A program made the translations under genes and the position numbers. Shown in pieces: positions 39,485 through 47,829 of a stretch of 64,000 bases of DNA; the stretch's first letter is position 1, and each line of letters opens with the position of its first letter. Under the pieces are notes generated by a model, which was not told where the DNA came from, did no database searches, and saw only the letters and a list, made by a program, of their open reading frames with translations. This DNA comes from Microbacterium helvum (lineage in GTDB: Bacteria; Actinomycetota; Actinomycetes; Actinomycetales; Microbacteriaceae). Where the stretch lies: NCBI RefSeq assembly GCF_014779795.1, contig NZ_JACXZS010000005.1, forward strand, positions 62,001 to 126,000, given 5' to 3'.

Positions 39485-40147
39485 TCAGGCGTCGCCGGAC
39501 GGCATCGAGTTGAGCCGCATCCAGTCGTCCCAGCTGGTCGCGATCCCGGCCGTGACCGGGTTCGCGGCAGCTGCGCGAAGGCCGAGGAGGAAGTAGTCCA
39601 GGTGCCGCCGGTTCCGTTCGCGGTCCTCGGACGGGTCGACGGCGGCGACCGGTCGCAGGTGCAGGGTCGCCGCCATGATGTCGCCGGCGCTGAAGTCGTG
39701 CGGCACCAGCCCACGCGGTCGGTCCAGCTCGATCAGGGCGGTGAGCGCATCGTGCAGCTCGGCCGAGAGCCGCGAGAGCTCGGGCGTGAGTGGCGTGCTG
39801 CGATTGAGGACCGATGACAGCCGCGTCCCGGCGGTCTCGAGGTAGCTCGTGAGGAATGCGCCGACGGCGCCGCGCTCGTCGCCGAGCGACGCCTGAGCAG
39901 AAGAGCGCGCGGTGCTGACGATGGCGTCGAGGGCGCTGCGACGCAGTTCGTCGATGAGTGCGTCCTTGTTCGCGTATCGCCGGTAGATGCCGCCCACGCC
40001 GACCCCCGCGCGCTGCGCGACGGCGGCCATGGGGGCGTCGTAGCCCTGCTCGGCGAACACCTCGCGGGCCGCGCGCAGCACGGCGTCGTCGTTGGCGCGC
40101 GCCTCGCGCGCCCGGCCTGGGAGGCGCGAAGCGTCGGCGGTGGTCAC
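39485..40147 (-). CDS. TetR-family repressor of the adjacent MFS pump
   Basis: A 220-residue regulator. The N-terminal HTH covers AVLRAAREVFAEQGYDAPMA and VAQRAGVGVGGIYRRYANKD; the ligand domain is not closely assignable. Start GTG at 40147 is favoured because TAGCGT (40160-40155) sits seven bases upstream and would give a leaderless transcript; GTG at 40156 is the alternative. The divergent MFS gene and the 26-bp palindrome between them make local repression the likely role. Confidence 0.88.
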   Translation of the reverse strand: MTTADASRLPGRAREARANDDAVLRAAREVFAEQGYDAPMAAVAQRAGVGVGGIYRRYANKDALIDELRRSALDAIVSTARSSAQASLGDERGAVGAFLTSYLETAGTRLSSVLNRSTPLTPELSRLSAELHDALTALIELDRPRGLVPHDFSAGDIMAATLHLRPVAAVDPSEDRERNRRHLDYFLLGLRAAAANPVTAGIATSWDDWMRLNSMPSGDA

Positions 40148-40175
40148 GGACGTCACGCTATCAAGGGTACAGTTG

Positions 40176-40201
40176 AACGGAGCGGAACGTTCCGTTCCGT
40201 T
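40176..40201. promoter_or_regulatory. TetR operator, 26-bp palindrome
   Basis: AACGGAGCGGAAC / GTTCCGTTCCGTT: 26 bp, symmetrical apart from one pair, with perfect core CGGAACGTTCCG. It lies between the divergent tetR and MFS starts, 23 bases before the MFS ATG. Confidence 0.8.
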
Positions 40202-40223
40202 TAAATCGTCGTTGGAGATGCCC

Positions 40224-41612
40224 ATGACCACAGCCGCCCATCCGATCGCGCCCGCGCCGACGCCGGCCGCGCCGCAACCCCGACGCTGGTTCGTGCTCGC
40301 GCTCGCCGTCGCCGTGCTCACCTACTCGATGATGCAGACGATGCTGGTGCCGGTGCTGCCGGCCCTGGCCTCGGCGCTGCATACCGACCGTGTCGGCGTG
40401 AGCTGGGTGCTCACCGCGTACTTGCTTGCCGGCGCCGTGGCTGCTCCGGTGCTCGGCGCGTTCGGCGACCGCTTCGGCCACCGCCGGATGCTGCTCATCA
40501 CGATGGGCGTGTTCGTGGTGGGAAGCGTCGTCTCGGCGCTGGCGCCGGGACTCGGTCTGCTGCTGATCGGCCGCGTGCTGCAGGGGGCGTCGACGGCGTC
40601 GTTCCCGCTCGCCCTCGCAATCGTCGGAACGCATGCCACCGGCGACCGGCGTCGCTCCGCAACGGGCTGGCTGAGCGGCACCGTCGGCTTGGGCGCCGGC
40701 CTCGCGCTCGTCGTCGGCGGAGTGCTGGCCGACATCGCGTCGTGGCAGTGGCTGTTCTGGACGGGCGCCGGGTGCGGCATCCTGTCGCTCGTTCTCGTCG
40801 CGATCGCGGTGCCGGCGCGCCCTGCTCTCGGTCAGGGGGCCGTGGACCTGCCCGGGATCGGACTGCTGGCCGTGGTGCTCGTCGGGGTGTTGCTCGCGGT
40901 GTCGCAGGCGTCCAGCTGGGGGATCGGTTCGCCTGCGGTCCTCGTCGCCCTCGGCGCCGCGATCGTCGCCGGCGTCGCGCTCGTGGTCGTCGAGCGCCGC
41001 GCGAAGGCACCGCTGCTCGATCTGCCGGTGCTCGCGCGGCCCACGATCGCGATCAGCAACCTGCTGGGCGTGCTGCTGGGCCTCGTGCCGTACCTGTTCT
41101 ACGTCGGTCTGCCGATCCTGCTGCAGACCGCCGCGCCTTCCGGGCCGGGACTTAGCACGCAGGCGACCGGCTGGGTGATGTTCCCGGGCACCGTGCTCGC
41201 GTTCTTCGGCGGACGCTTCGCCCCAGTGCTGATGCGCCGGAGGAAGGCGTCCTGGGTGGCGGTGCTGTCGATGGTGCTGCTCACTGTCAGCGCGCTCGGC
41301 ACGGCGTTCGCGGTCGACAGCGTGCCGTGGCTCATCGTCTGGTACTGCGTGATGGGCCTCGGCTGCGGCATCGGCTTCACGGTGGTGGCCGACGTCATCG
41401 CGGCCGGTTCACGTCCCGACGAGGTCGGCGGTCTGCTCGGCGTGAACGGTGTCCTGCGCACCGTCGGATCCTCGTTCGGCGCGCCCGTCGCGACGCTCGT
41501 GCTCGCCGGGGTCGCCGGCGACGCCGGGTTCACGGTGCTGTTCCTTGTCGCGGCCGTCGCGGCGCTCGCCGGCGGCGTGGCCGCGCTGTTCCTGCGTCCC
41601 GCTCGCGTGTGA
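40224..41612 (+). CDS. MFS drug-efflux-type transporter
   Basis: A 462-residue 14-helix-like (DHA2) or long 12-helix major facilitator. The loop 2-3 motif GAFGDRFGHRRMLL, the helix-5 signature GLGAGLALVVGGVLA, and the opening MQTMLVPVLPAL are typical of drug:H+ antiporters. ATG 40224 has GGAG six bases upstream; the ATG two codons earlier is too close to that RBS. Substrate unknown; control by the adjacent TetR is very likely. Confidence 0.9.
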   Translation: MTTAAHPIAPAPTPAAPQPRRWFVLALAVAVLTYSMMQTMLVPVLPALASALHTDRVGVSWVLTAYLLAGAVAAPVLGAFGDRFGHRRMLLITMGVFVVGSVVSALAPGLGLLLIGRVLQGASTASFPLALAIVGTHATGDRRRSATGWLSGTVGLGAGLALVVGGVLADIASWQWLFWTGAGCGILSLVLVAIAVPARPALGQGAVDLPGIGLLAVVLVGVLLAVSQASSWGIGSPAVLVALGAAIVAGVALVVVERRAKAPLLDLPVLARPTIAISNLLGVLLGLVPYLFYVGLPILLQTAAPSGPGLSTQATGWVMFPGTVLAFFGGRFAPVLMRRRKASWVAVLSMVLLTVSALGTAFAVDSVPWLIVWYCVMGLGCGIGFTVVADVIAAGSRPDEVGGLLGVNGVLRTVGSSFGAPVATLVLAGVAGDAGFTVLFLVAAVAALAGGVAALFLRPARV

Positions 41613-41648
41613 GCGATGGATGCCGGCGGCCGCGCCTTCGCGAGACGC

Positions 41649-42293
41649 TCAGGCTGTGACGGCCTCGCGCGGACGGGCGACGGCGGCCGCGGCATCCGTC
41701 GCTCCGAACGAGGCCATGCCGCCGATCCAGCGCTCGCGGTCGGCCTCGGCGCGGTGGCGCACCTCGGCGAGCCGGGTGACCCCGCGCACCCTGACGCCGC
41801 AGAACTCGAGCGTCGCGGCGCGCAGCGAGCGGACCGCCGAGTCGCGGTAGACGAAGGCGTTCCAGAACGCGGGGGAGTCCATCGTCATCACGATGCGTGC
41901 GGTGCGTCCGGTGAGCAGCTTGTCCCAGAGGCGCCCGGTCGGCCGGTACCGGTAGGCGAACCCCGAGACGAACACGCGGTCGATCCACGTCTTGAGCGCG
42001 GCGGGCGAGGAGCCCCACCACTGCGGGAAGAAGAACGCGAGGTGGTCGGCCCACTCCACGTCGGCGATGTACGACCGGATCTCGGGCGCGAGCGGACCGT
42101 CGGCGTCGGTGCGCGGCATCCGCACCTCTCCCCTCGCGGAGGGATGCCCGGGCACCGGGTCGGCGGCGAGGTCGACGATCCGCACCTCGGCGCCGGCGGT
42201 GCGCGCGGATTCGGCGTACGAGCGGGCGAGGGCGTGGTTGAGGGTGCCGGGCAGCGGCGTGCCGATGACGACGAGGATGCGTGGGGCGGGCAT
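41649..42293 (-). CDS. NAD(P)H:quinone oxidoreductase, flavodoxin-2 fold
   Basis: A 214-residue FMN/FAD protein of the NQO/MdaB/KefF kind. ILVVIGTPLPGTLNHALA is the flavin phosphate region, and FFFPQWWGSSPAALKTWIDRVF is the family's signature. It would reduce quinones by two electrons and limit redox cycling. It begins one base after the marR stop, so it is the second gene of a MarR-controlled pair. Confidence 0.9.
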   Translation of the reverse strand: MPAPRILVVIGTPLPGTLNHALARSYAESARTAGAEVRIVDLAADPVPGHPSARGEVRMPRTDADGPLAPEIRSYIADVEWADHLAFFFPQWWGSSPAALKTWIDRVFVSGFAYRYRPTGRLWDKLLTGRTARIVMTMDSPAFWNAFVYRDSAVRSLRAATLEFCGVRVRGVTRLAEVRHRAEADRERWIGGMASFGATDAAAAVARPREAVTA

Positions 42294-42294
42294 G

Positions 42295-42762
42295 TCACTC
42301 CTGGGGTGCGGATCCGGCGGGGCGCGCCGGAAGGCTCTGGATGAAGGCGACGAAGGTGTTCAGCTGCGCGTTCAGCCGCGGCGCGTCGATCGGGTCGGCT
42401 GCGAAGGCGGGGGCGGCGAGCATCTCGGCGAAGTCGCGCTCGAGCCGTGCGCCGGCGGTGCGCACCAGCGCGTCCCCCTTCTCGGTGAGCGAGAGCAGGA
42501 TGCTGCGGCCCGAGCCCGCGGGGGAGTCGGTCGTGATCCAGCCGTCGGCGACGAGTGCCGGGACGCGCTTGCTGACGGCGGCCTTCGTCACGCCCAGGCA
42601 GTGCGCGAGCCGCGTCATATCGGTGGGCTCGACGCCGGCGAGGATCGCGAGGAACTGGAAGTGGTTGTAGCCAATGCCGTACTCCGCCTGCAGGACGGCG
42701 TCGGCATAGGCGTCGATCTCGGCGACGAGTTCGTGGAGCGTGAAGCTCAGGCGGTCGGACAT
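42295..42762 (-). CDS. MarR-family repressor
   Basis: A 155-residue winged-helix regulator. The DNA-binding core is TDMTRLAHCLGVTKAAVSKRV, with the wing GSGRSILLSLTEKG. ATG 42762 lies only eight bases from the 37-base perfect inverted repeat, so autoregulation is almost certain. It is followed by the quinone reductase with a one-base gap; such pairs usually respond to quinones or other electrophiles. The frame to 42798 would start inside the operator and is unlikely. Confidence 0.9.
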   Translation of the reverse strand: MSDRLSFTLHELVAEIDAYADAVLQAEYGIGYNHFQFLAILAGVEPTDMTRLAHCLGVTKAAVSKRVPALVADGWITTDSPAGSGRSILLSLTEKGDALVRTAGARLERDFAEMLAAPAFAADPIDAPRLNAQLNTFVAFIQSLPARPAGSAPQE

Positions 42763-42770
42763 GGGAATGA

Positions 42771-42807
42771 GTAAACCAGTTGACTCAGTGTGAGTCAACT
42801 GGTTTAC
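42771..42807. promoter_or_regulatory. MarR operator, 37-base perfect inverted repeat
   Basis: GTAAACCAGTTGACTCA (42771-42787) and its exact complement (42791-42807) are separated by GTG. TTGACT and GTAAAC can serve as promoter parts in either direction, so the repressor would overlap the promoter. It also faces the lipoprotein gene at 42878. Confidence 0.9.
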
Positions 42808-42877
42808 ATGCGGTAGCCCCGGCCGGGCGACTCAGTCGTCCTACGATGAGCCGAACCCCCGTACGAAGGAGCATCAG

Positions 42878-43407
42878 GTGCAGCACACAGGTTCGCGGAG
42901 CTTACGCGGGATGATCGCGGCGGCAGTCGTCGCCGGCGCGCTCATGCTGGCAGGATGCACGGTGTCAAGCACCGTGGACACGAGCCCTGCGCCCGAGGCC
43001 ACAACGGCCTCCGCGACCCCGTCGTCACCGACCGCCACTGCTGCTGCTGGGGCGGACTCGGACCCCGCGGCGGTCACGGAGCCGCGACGTGCGAGGCGAT
43101 CAGCGATGTGATGACGATCCAGGACAACGTCGATGCCGCGGTGCGCCAGGGGCGGATGGGCCTCCAGGAACGGGACGGCTGGTACCGGCTGGCCACGCGC
43201 GAGCTGCAGCGGATACCCACCCAGAGCACCAGTCTCCTCAGCCAGCAGCTCGCCGCGTTCCAGGCGACGATTCCGCACACCGACCCGGGGGCGTTCACGA
43301 CGCCGGTCGTCGGGACGGATGTATGGGGTGCCGCAGCCTCCCAGCTCTCGCAGCTGTGCGCTGCCGCGGGGCACCAGATCATCCTGCAGGGCTTCACCGG
43401 CGGGTGA
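42878..43407 (+). pseudogene. Small lipoprotein broken by a frameshift
   Basis: The first frame (42878-43111) starts GTG after GAAGGAG and has a signal peptide with lipobox LMLAGCTV, then a Thr/Ala/Pro linker, but ends in the Arg-rich nonsense EPRRARRSAM. The second frame carries a sensible mature domain, ATCEAISDVMTIQDNVDAAV through to ILQGFTGG at 43407. The switch falls around 43060-43092 and needs a -1 (or +2) shift. So this is a recent pseudogene, a sequencing error in a GC-rich run, or less likely a programmed shift. The domain itself is unknown to me. Confidence 0.75.
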
Positions 43408-43535
43408 CGGGGCGCGGCGGCCGACACGCATGGCGGTGAACCTCGCGGGTCGCAAAGCGGCCCGCAGACGAGGCGTCGGGGTGCAGAATGGGCTCGACGG
43501 CCGCGGTGGGCCGCGGATCGACGAGGGGCGGGCGC

Positions 43536-43838
43536 GTGGCAGGCATCGATGGACACTGGGCGATCGACGTCGTCACCCTGGCGGGATCCCGTCGGTACGA
43601 CCTCACACTGACCAGCACCGGCACGGCGTTGACCGGCACGTCGGTCGGCGACACCGGGCCGATCGCGATCCGCGACGGCAGCATCACGGGCGACACCGCG
43701 TCGTTCCGCGTCGACTTCCTCGCGCCGCTGCCGATGTCGCTGCGATTCGTGCTGAAGGTCGTCGGCGACCGGCTGGTGGGCACGGCGCAGGCGGGGCCGT
43801 ACCCGCCGACGAACGTGGTCGGCGTGCGCCTGCGCTGA
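43536..43838 (+). CDS. Small conserved beta-rich protein
   Basis: A 100-residue protein made of short beta strands: GHWAIDVVTLAGSRRYDLTL, ALTGTSVGDTGPI, SFRVDFLAPLPMSLRFVLKV and VGTAQAGPYPPTNVVGVRLR. It resembles a small family of single-domain actinobacterial proteins with a W-x-I/L-x-V...TPMG-like start; no function is known. GTG 43536 with GAGGGGCG upstream is preferred to the ATG at 43488. No partner is obvious. Confidence 0.65.
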   Translation: MAGIDGHWAIDVVTLAGSRRYDLTLTSTGTALTGTSVGDTGPIAIRDGSITGDTASFRVDFLAPLPMSLRFVLKVVGDRLVGTAQAGPYPPTNVVGVRLR

Positions 43839-43850
43839 GCGGGCTCTCCT

Positions 43851-44903
43851 TCAGCTCGCGCCGCGGCGCGCCTCGGCAGCGGCCAGCGCCGCCCGCGCCC
43901 CGTCCGTCGGCGCCACTGCCACGAGCCCGCGGTAGAGAGTCACGAGGGTGTCGACGTCGAGCACGCCGGTGCGCGCGCGATCGCAGTGCACGGCCTGGAT
44001 CGCGGCCTCGAGCTGGAAGCGGCCGATCGGGCGGCCGAGCGCGGACGCACGGCGCAGCAGCGAGGCCGCCTCGGCGATCACAGCGCGGTCCCATTGCGCG
44101 GGGTCCTGCTCGTCCAGCGGCGGCCACGGACGCTGCGCGCGGGCAGGCGCGCGCGACTGCGCGTACGTGACCAGCGCGGCCAGCCCCCATGCCTCCGGCT
44201 CGTCACCGAGCAGGGTCGCCGTCAGCACGGCGAGCCAGCGGGCCTCGTCGGCGAGCGATTCCCGTGGCTCGTCGCCCTGGTCGAGCCAGCCGATCGCGTA
44301 CGCGCCGTAGATCGCTTCGAGCACGGCCGGCAGCCGGTCGGGCATGTCTGCGCGCGCGGGGACGCGGAACGGGATGCCGGCGCCGCGGATGCGCCGCTTG
44401 GCGCGCACGAGCCGCTGCGCCATGGTCGCCGGTGCCACACCGAAGGCGCGGGCGATGTCGGCCGCCTCGAACCCGAGGACGGTCTGCAGCATGAGCGGCG
44501 TGCGCGCGGCCGGATCGATCGCCGGATGCGCGCAGGCGAACAGCAGCTCGAGGCGCTTGTCGGGGATCGCGTCGGCGCGTGAGAGCTCGGCGATCGCGTC
44601 CGGTGCACGCTCATCGGCGAGCACGGCGGCCAGAGCCTCGTCGAGCGGCACGCCGGTGCGGCGCGCGGCGGAGCCCAGGGCGTCGCGCAGTCGGTTGCGG
44701 GCCACGGTGACCAGCCAGCCTTCGGGATTCGCGGGGATGCCGGCGTCCGGCCACGTCCGCAGCGCGCGCTCGAACGCGTCGCCGAGGGCGTCCTCGGCGG
44801 CCGAGACGTCGAGCGTCGTCGCCGCGACGACGGCCAGGATGCGGCCGTACGAAGCCCGTGCGGCGCGCTCGGCGGCCGCGCGGACGTCGGGGACGGAGGG
44901 CAT
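43851..44903 (-). CDS. ECF42-type RNA polymerase sigma factor
   Basis: A 350-residue sigma factor with a long C-terminal extension (DUF6596/SnoaL-free ECF42 layout). Region 2 contains SAAEDALGDAFERALRTWP and NPEGWLVTVARNRLRDAL, region 4 VLGFEAADIARAFGVAPATM. The extension has YAIGWLDQGDEPRESLADEA, GDEPEAWGLAALV and TVLDVDTLVTLYRGL-type helices. Its ATG overlaps the stop of the DGPF gene by one base (TGATG), the family's usual arrangement. ECF42 proteins lack an anti-sigma factor; the extension is thought to control activity. An internal GTG or ATG upstream exists but ATG 44903 fits the coupling. Confidence 0.92.
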   Translation of the reverse strand: MPSVPDVRAAAERAARASYGRILAVVAATTLDVSAAEDALGDAFERALRTWPDAGIPANPEGWLVTVARNRLRDALGSAARRTGVPLDEALAAVLADERAPDAIAELSRADAIPDKRLELLFACAHPAIDPAARTPLMLQTVLGFEAADIARAFGVAPATMAQRLVRAKRRIRGAGIPFRVPARADMPDRLPAVLEAIYGAYAIGWLDQGDEPRESLADEARWLAVLTATLLGDEPEAWGLAALVTYAQSRAPARAQRPWPPLDEQDPAQWDRAVIAEAASLLRRASALGRPIGRFQLEAAIQAVHCDRARTGVLDVDTLVTLYRGLVAVAPTDGARAALAAAEARRGAS

Positions 44904-45283
44904 CAGCCGGCGAACGGTGTCCAGGCGCCGTCGCGGAAATGCGTGGAGCTGGGGCGGACCTCGACCGGGCCCCACGCGACCGAGGGCGCCTTGCCGGCCC
45001 ACGCGATCGCGGCGTCGAGATCGTCGACCTCGATCACGAACGAGCCGCCGAGCTGCTCCTTGGTGTCGGCGAACGGACCGTCCTGCACGCGCAGGCCGCC
45101 GTCGCCGGCGGTGACCGTGGTGGTCACGCTCGAAGGCTGCAGCACCTCGGCCGAGACGAGCACGCCGGCGTCGTGGAGCGCCCTCGCGTACGCGTCGAAC
45201 TCGCGCATGCCTTCGGCCAGGGCCTCGGGGCCGAGGTCGTCGGGGGTCATCTCGGGGTAGTGGAGGAGGAGTGCGTACCGCAT
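44903..45283 (-). CDS. YCII/DGPF-domain protein, ECF42 partner
   Basis: A 126-residue YCII-related protein with the RVQDGPFADTKEQLGG motif that gives the DGPF family its name. The fold is a small ferredoxin-like dimer; the enzyme activity, if any, is unknown. It is co-transcribed with and overlaps the ECF42 sigma factor, and such genes are regular ECF42 targets and neighbours. MRYALLLHYPE is the typical start. Confidence 0.92.
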   Translation of the reverse strand: MRYALLLHYPEMTPDDLGPEALAEGMREFDAYARALHDAGVLVSAEVLQPSSVTTTVTAGDGGLRVQDGPFADTKEQLGGSFVIEVDDLDAAIAWAGKAPSVAWGPVEVRPSSTHFRDGAWTPFAG

Positions 45284-45368
45284 GGTGTCGTCCTTTCTGG
45301 TGGGTATCGACACCGGTATGACGATCCCGCCGCCTTCCGATCGACAGGCGGCAGATGATCCGCCGGAA

Positions 45369-45929
45369 TCAGCCGCCCAGTTCGTCGAGCATCCGGCGCT
45401 GCTCATCGGTGAGCCCGTCGTTCAGCTCGCGCCGGCCCGCCGCCGCCTCGGGGCTCGGGACAGACGGGGTCGCGGCATCCGTCGACCCGGTCTTCGAACC
45501 GGTGGCCTTGTCGTACAGGGCGCCCGCGTGGGTCTCGACCTTGTCGTCGATGGCCGCGTAGATCGCCCAGCCGATGAGCAGGATCAGCGGTGGCAGCACA
45601 TAGCCCCAGATCGCGCCGAAGAACCCGCCGCCGATGCGCACGCCCGACAGCAGCACCGTGGCGATCCAGATGAGGAACGCGATCGCGAAGGCGATGAAGA
45701 ACTCGACGAGCTTCTCGCCCGCCTTCGTGCGGCCGCCTGCCGATTTCGCTGCCGACGACCGGAACCACTTCTCGACGAGCGGCTTGACCCAGATCACGAG
45801 CGCGGTCATGACGATGCCGGCCCACAGCGCCGCCCAGCCGACGCGGGCCGGCGTCAGCCAGCCGACGATCAGCAGCACGATGATGTTGAACACCATCAGC
45901 GACACGAACCGCACGACCCACTTCTTCAT
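45369..45929 (-). CDS. Hypothetical membrane protein with C-terminal helical tail
   Basis: A 186-residue protein with four predicted membrane segments (FVSLMVFNIIVLLIVGWL, ALWAGIVMTALVIWV, FFIAFAIAFLIWIATVLL, PLILLIGWAIYAAI), paired around a basic loop KWFRSSAAKSAGGRTKAG. The C-terminal 50 residues are polar and end LTDEQRRMLDELGG, like the short C-terminal tails of SHOCT-type proteins. No function is known. ATG 45929 has only a weak RBS. Confidence 0.75.
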   Translation of the reverse strand: MKKWVVRFVSLMVFNIIVLLIVGWLTPARVGWAALWAGIVMTALVIWVKPLVEKWFRSSAAKSAGGRTKAGEKLVEFFIAFAIAFLIWIATVLLSGVRIGGGFFGAIWGYVLPPLILLIGWAIYAAIDDKVETHAGALYDKATGSKTGSTDAATPSVPSPEAAAGRRELNDGLTDEQRRMLDELGG

Positions 45930-45978
45930 GCGTTCACCATGCCACAGGGGCGATCCCCGGGCGAGCACAGTCGTCCGG

Positions 45979-46113
45979 CTCCGCAGTCGGTTTGCGCGCG
46001 CCGGCGAGCTGCGGTGCGCAGATGGTGACTGCGGAGACGTCGTCGCCTTCTGCTCCGCAGTCAGCTGTCGCGGGTGGAGCGGCGCTTGGCCACGGAAAGC
46101 GACTGCGGAGCAG
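45979..46113. repeat. Two inverted repeats with CTCCGCAGTC arms
   Basis: CTCCGCAGTC/GACTGCGGAG pairs occur at 45979-46036 and 46053-46110, each spanning exactly 58 bases, with starts 74 bases apart. In the second, three more pairs (CTG/CAG) extend it to 46050-46113. This is a third palindrome family at an intergenic site, similar in size to the 61-base class. Confidence 0.8.
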
Positions 46114-46128
46114 GGGATGCGAGACGAG

Positions 46129-46162
46129 TGGATGCCGGCGGCCGCGGCCGCCGGCATCCACA
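46129..46162 (-). terminator. hpa-operon terminator, GGATGCC type
   Basis: GTGGATGCCGGCGGCC and its complement form a perfect stem 12 bases past the hpaI stop. It is a GGATGCC/GGCATCC hairpin like those after glyA and the MHS transporter. Confidence 0.8.
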
Positions 46163-46173
46163 GCTCTTCGCGC

Positions 46174-46977
46174 TCAGTAGGAGGCGCGTTCTGAGCCGGG
46201 GTCGGTGGGGATGAAGCGGGCGGCGAGGGACTCGCTGCCGCGGGCGAGGAGCGAGACGTCGGCGGCGACGGCGATGAATGCGGCACCGGCGGTGATGTAC
46301 GCGTCGGCGGCGGCGGGGTCGAAGGCGTTGACGCCGACGGGCTTGCCGGCCGCACGGACGGCGGTGAAGGTGTGCTCTACGGCGGCGATCACGTCGGGGT
46401 GGGTCTGCTGCCCGAGCACGCCGAGCGAGGCGGCCAGATCGGCGGGACCGACGAAGATGCCGTCGATGCCGTCGACGGCCGCCATCTCGGCGGCGTTGTG
46501 GACCGCTTCGGCGGACTCCACCTGGACGAACAGCGACACGTGGGAGTCGGCGTCGGCAAGGTAGCCGTCGACGCGGTTCCAGCGGGCCGAGCGCGACAGC
46601 GCCGAGCCGACGCCGCGCCGCCCGCGCGGCGGGTAGCGCACCCCGGCGACGAGCTCGCGGGCCTGGTCGGCGGTGGACACCATCGGCACGAGCACGTTCT
46701 GCGCGCCGATATCGAGCACCTGCTTGAGGATGACGTCGTCGCCGTACGGCACCCGCACCACCGGGGTGACGGGGTAGGCGGCGACGGCCTGCAGCTGCGC
46801 GAGCACGCTGTCGAGGGTGTTGGCGGAGTGCTCCATGTCGATGAGCAGCCAGTCCACACCGGAGCCGGCGAGGATCTCGGCGACCAGCGGTGACCCGGAG
46901 CACGCCCACAGGCCGATCAGCGGCCGGTCCGACGCGTCGAGGCGCTCGCGGAAGGTCGGGTTCAGACGAAGCGGCAT
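46174..46977 (-). CDS. hpaI: 4-hydroxy-2-oxoheptanedioate aldolase
   Basis: A 267-residue class II aldolase of the HpcH/HpaI family, the last step of homoprotocatechuate degradation: product pyruvate plus succinate semialdehyde. Catalytic and metal residues sit in LLIDMEHSANT (His), VVRVPYGDD (Arg), VQVESAEAV (metal Glu) and IFVGPADLAASLG (metal Asp). It overlaps hpaH by 16 bases and is last in the operon. Confidence 0.94.
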   Translation of the reverse strand: MPLRLNPTFRERLDASDRPLIGLWACSGSPLVAEILAGSGVDWLLIDMEHSANTLDSVLAQLQAVAAYPVTPVVRVPYGDDVILKQVLDIGAQNVLVPMVSTADQARELVAGVRYPPRGRRGVGSALSRSARWNRVDGYLADADSHVSLFVQVESAEAVHNAAEMAAVDGIDGIFVGPADLAASLGVLGQQTHPDVIAAVEHTFTAVRAAGKPVGVNAFDPAAADAYITAGAAFIAVAADVSLLARGSESLAARFIPTDPGSERASY

Positions 46978-47747
46978 TCGATCACTCCCATGGGCCCATA
47001 GTCGCAGTGCACGGTGTCACCGGCGTGGACCCACATCGGGCGCGTGAACGATCCGGCGAGGATGATCTCGCCGGCCTCGAGGCGGGCGCCGTGCTGGTGG
47101 AACTTGTTCGCCAGCCACGCCACACCGGTCGCGGGGTGGCCGAGCACGCCGGCGGCGACGCCGGTCTCTTCGATCTCGCCGTTGCGGGAGAGCACGCCGG
47201 GCACCCAGCGCAGGTCGATCTCGTCGGGGCGCTTGTGCACGGTGCCGAGCACCATGGCGCCGTAGGCGGCGTTGTCGCTGATGGTGTCGACGATGGTGCG
47301 GCCCTCCAGCTCGATGTGGGAGTTCAGCACCTCCAGCGCGGGCACGGCGTAGTCGATCGCCGCGAGGGCGTCCTCCAGCCTGCAGTCCGGGCCCTCCAGC
47401 GGCGTCTTCAGCACGAACGCGAGCTCCACCTCGATGCGCACGTTCGAGAAGCCGGCGACCGGGATGTCGGCGCCCGAGTGGTACACGGTGTCGTCGAACA
47501 TGACGCCGTAGTCCGGCTCGGTGATCCCGGTCGCCTGCTGCATCGCCTTGGAGGTCAGCCCGATCTTGCGGCCGACGAGGCGCCGCCCGGACGCGATCAT
47601 GCGGTCGCGCCACATCCCCTGGATGGCGTACGAGTCCTCGACCGTCGCGTCGGGGTAGCGGGCGGTGATCCGCGGGATCACGCTGTGTGTGCGGTCGGCC
47701 TCGGCCAGCTCGGCCGCGATCTTCTCGATCACCTCGGGGGGCAGCAT
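46962..47747 (-). CDS. hpaH: 2-oxo-hept-4-ene-1,7-dioate hydratase
   Basis: A 261-residue hydratase of the MhpD/FAH fold, adding water to the enol product before the aldolase. GRKIGLTSKAMQQATGI, EVELAFVL and LGHPATGVAWLANKFHQHG are family marks. ATG 47747 is preceded by GAGGAGAT. It is separated from hpaD by 82 bases that hold a REP-like copy and overlaps hpaI by 16 bases. Confidence 0.94.
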   Translation of the reverse strand: MLPPEVIEKIAAELAEADRTHSVIPRITARYPDATVEDSYAIQGMWRDRMIASGRRLVGRKIGLTSKAMQQATGITEPDYGVMFDDTVYHSGADIPVAGFSNVRIEVELAFVLKTPLEGPDCRLEDALAAIDYAVPALEVLNSHIELEGRTIVDTISDNAAYGAMVLGTVHKRPDEIDLRWVPGVLSRNGEIEETGVAAGVLGHPATGVAWLANKFHQHGARLEAGEIILAGSFTRPMWVHAGDTVHCDYGPMGVIECRFV

Positions 47748-47762
47748 CCACTCATCTCCTCA

Positions 47763-47823
47763 GGGTCGTTCGCCGGTCGGGGCGTTTCGTCTTCGCTCGT
47801 TCCTCGCACTGCTCAACGAGCAG
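47763..47823. repeat. REP-like element in the hpaD-hpaH gap
   Basis: Another GTTGAGC/GAAACG-type copy: GGGGCGTTTCGTCTTCGCTC, CGTTCCTCGCA and GCTCAACGAGCA. It is shorter than the 13511 element and lacks a clear left arm. It lies inside the operon. Confidence 0.7.
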
Positions 47824-47829
47824 GCGGAG

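Noticed and set aside
39168..39596. Open frames inside the repeat array
   Set aside because: Peptides repeat with the 85-base period and only reflect the repeat sequence.
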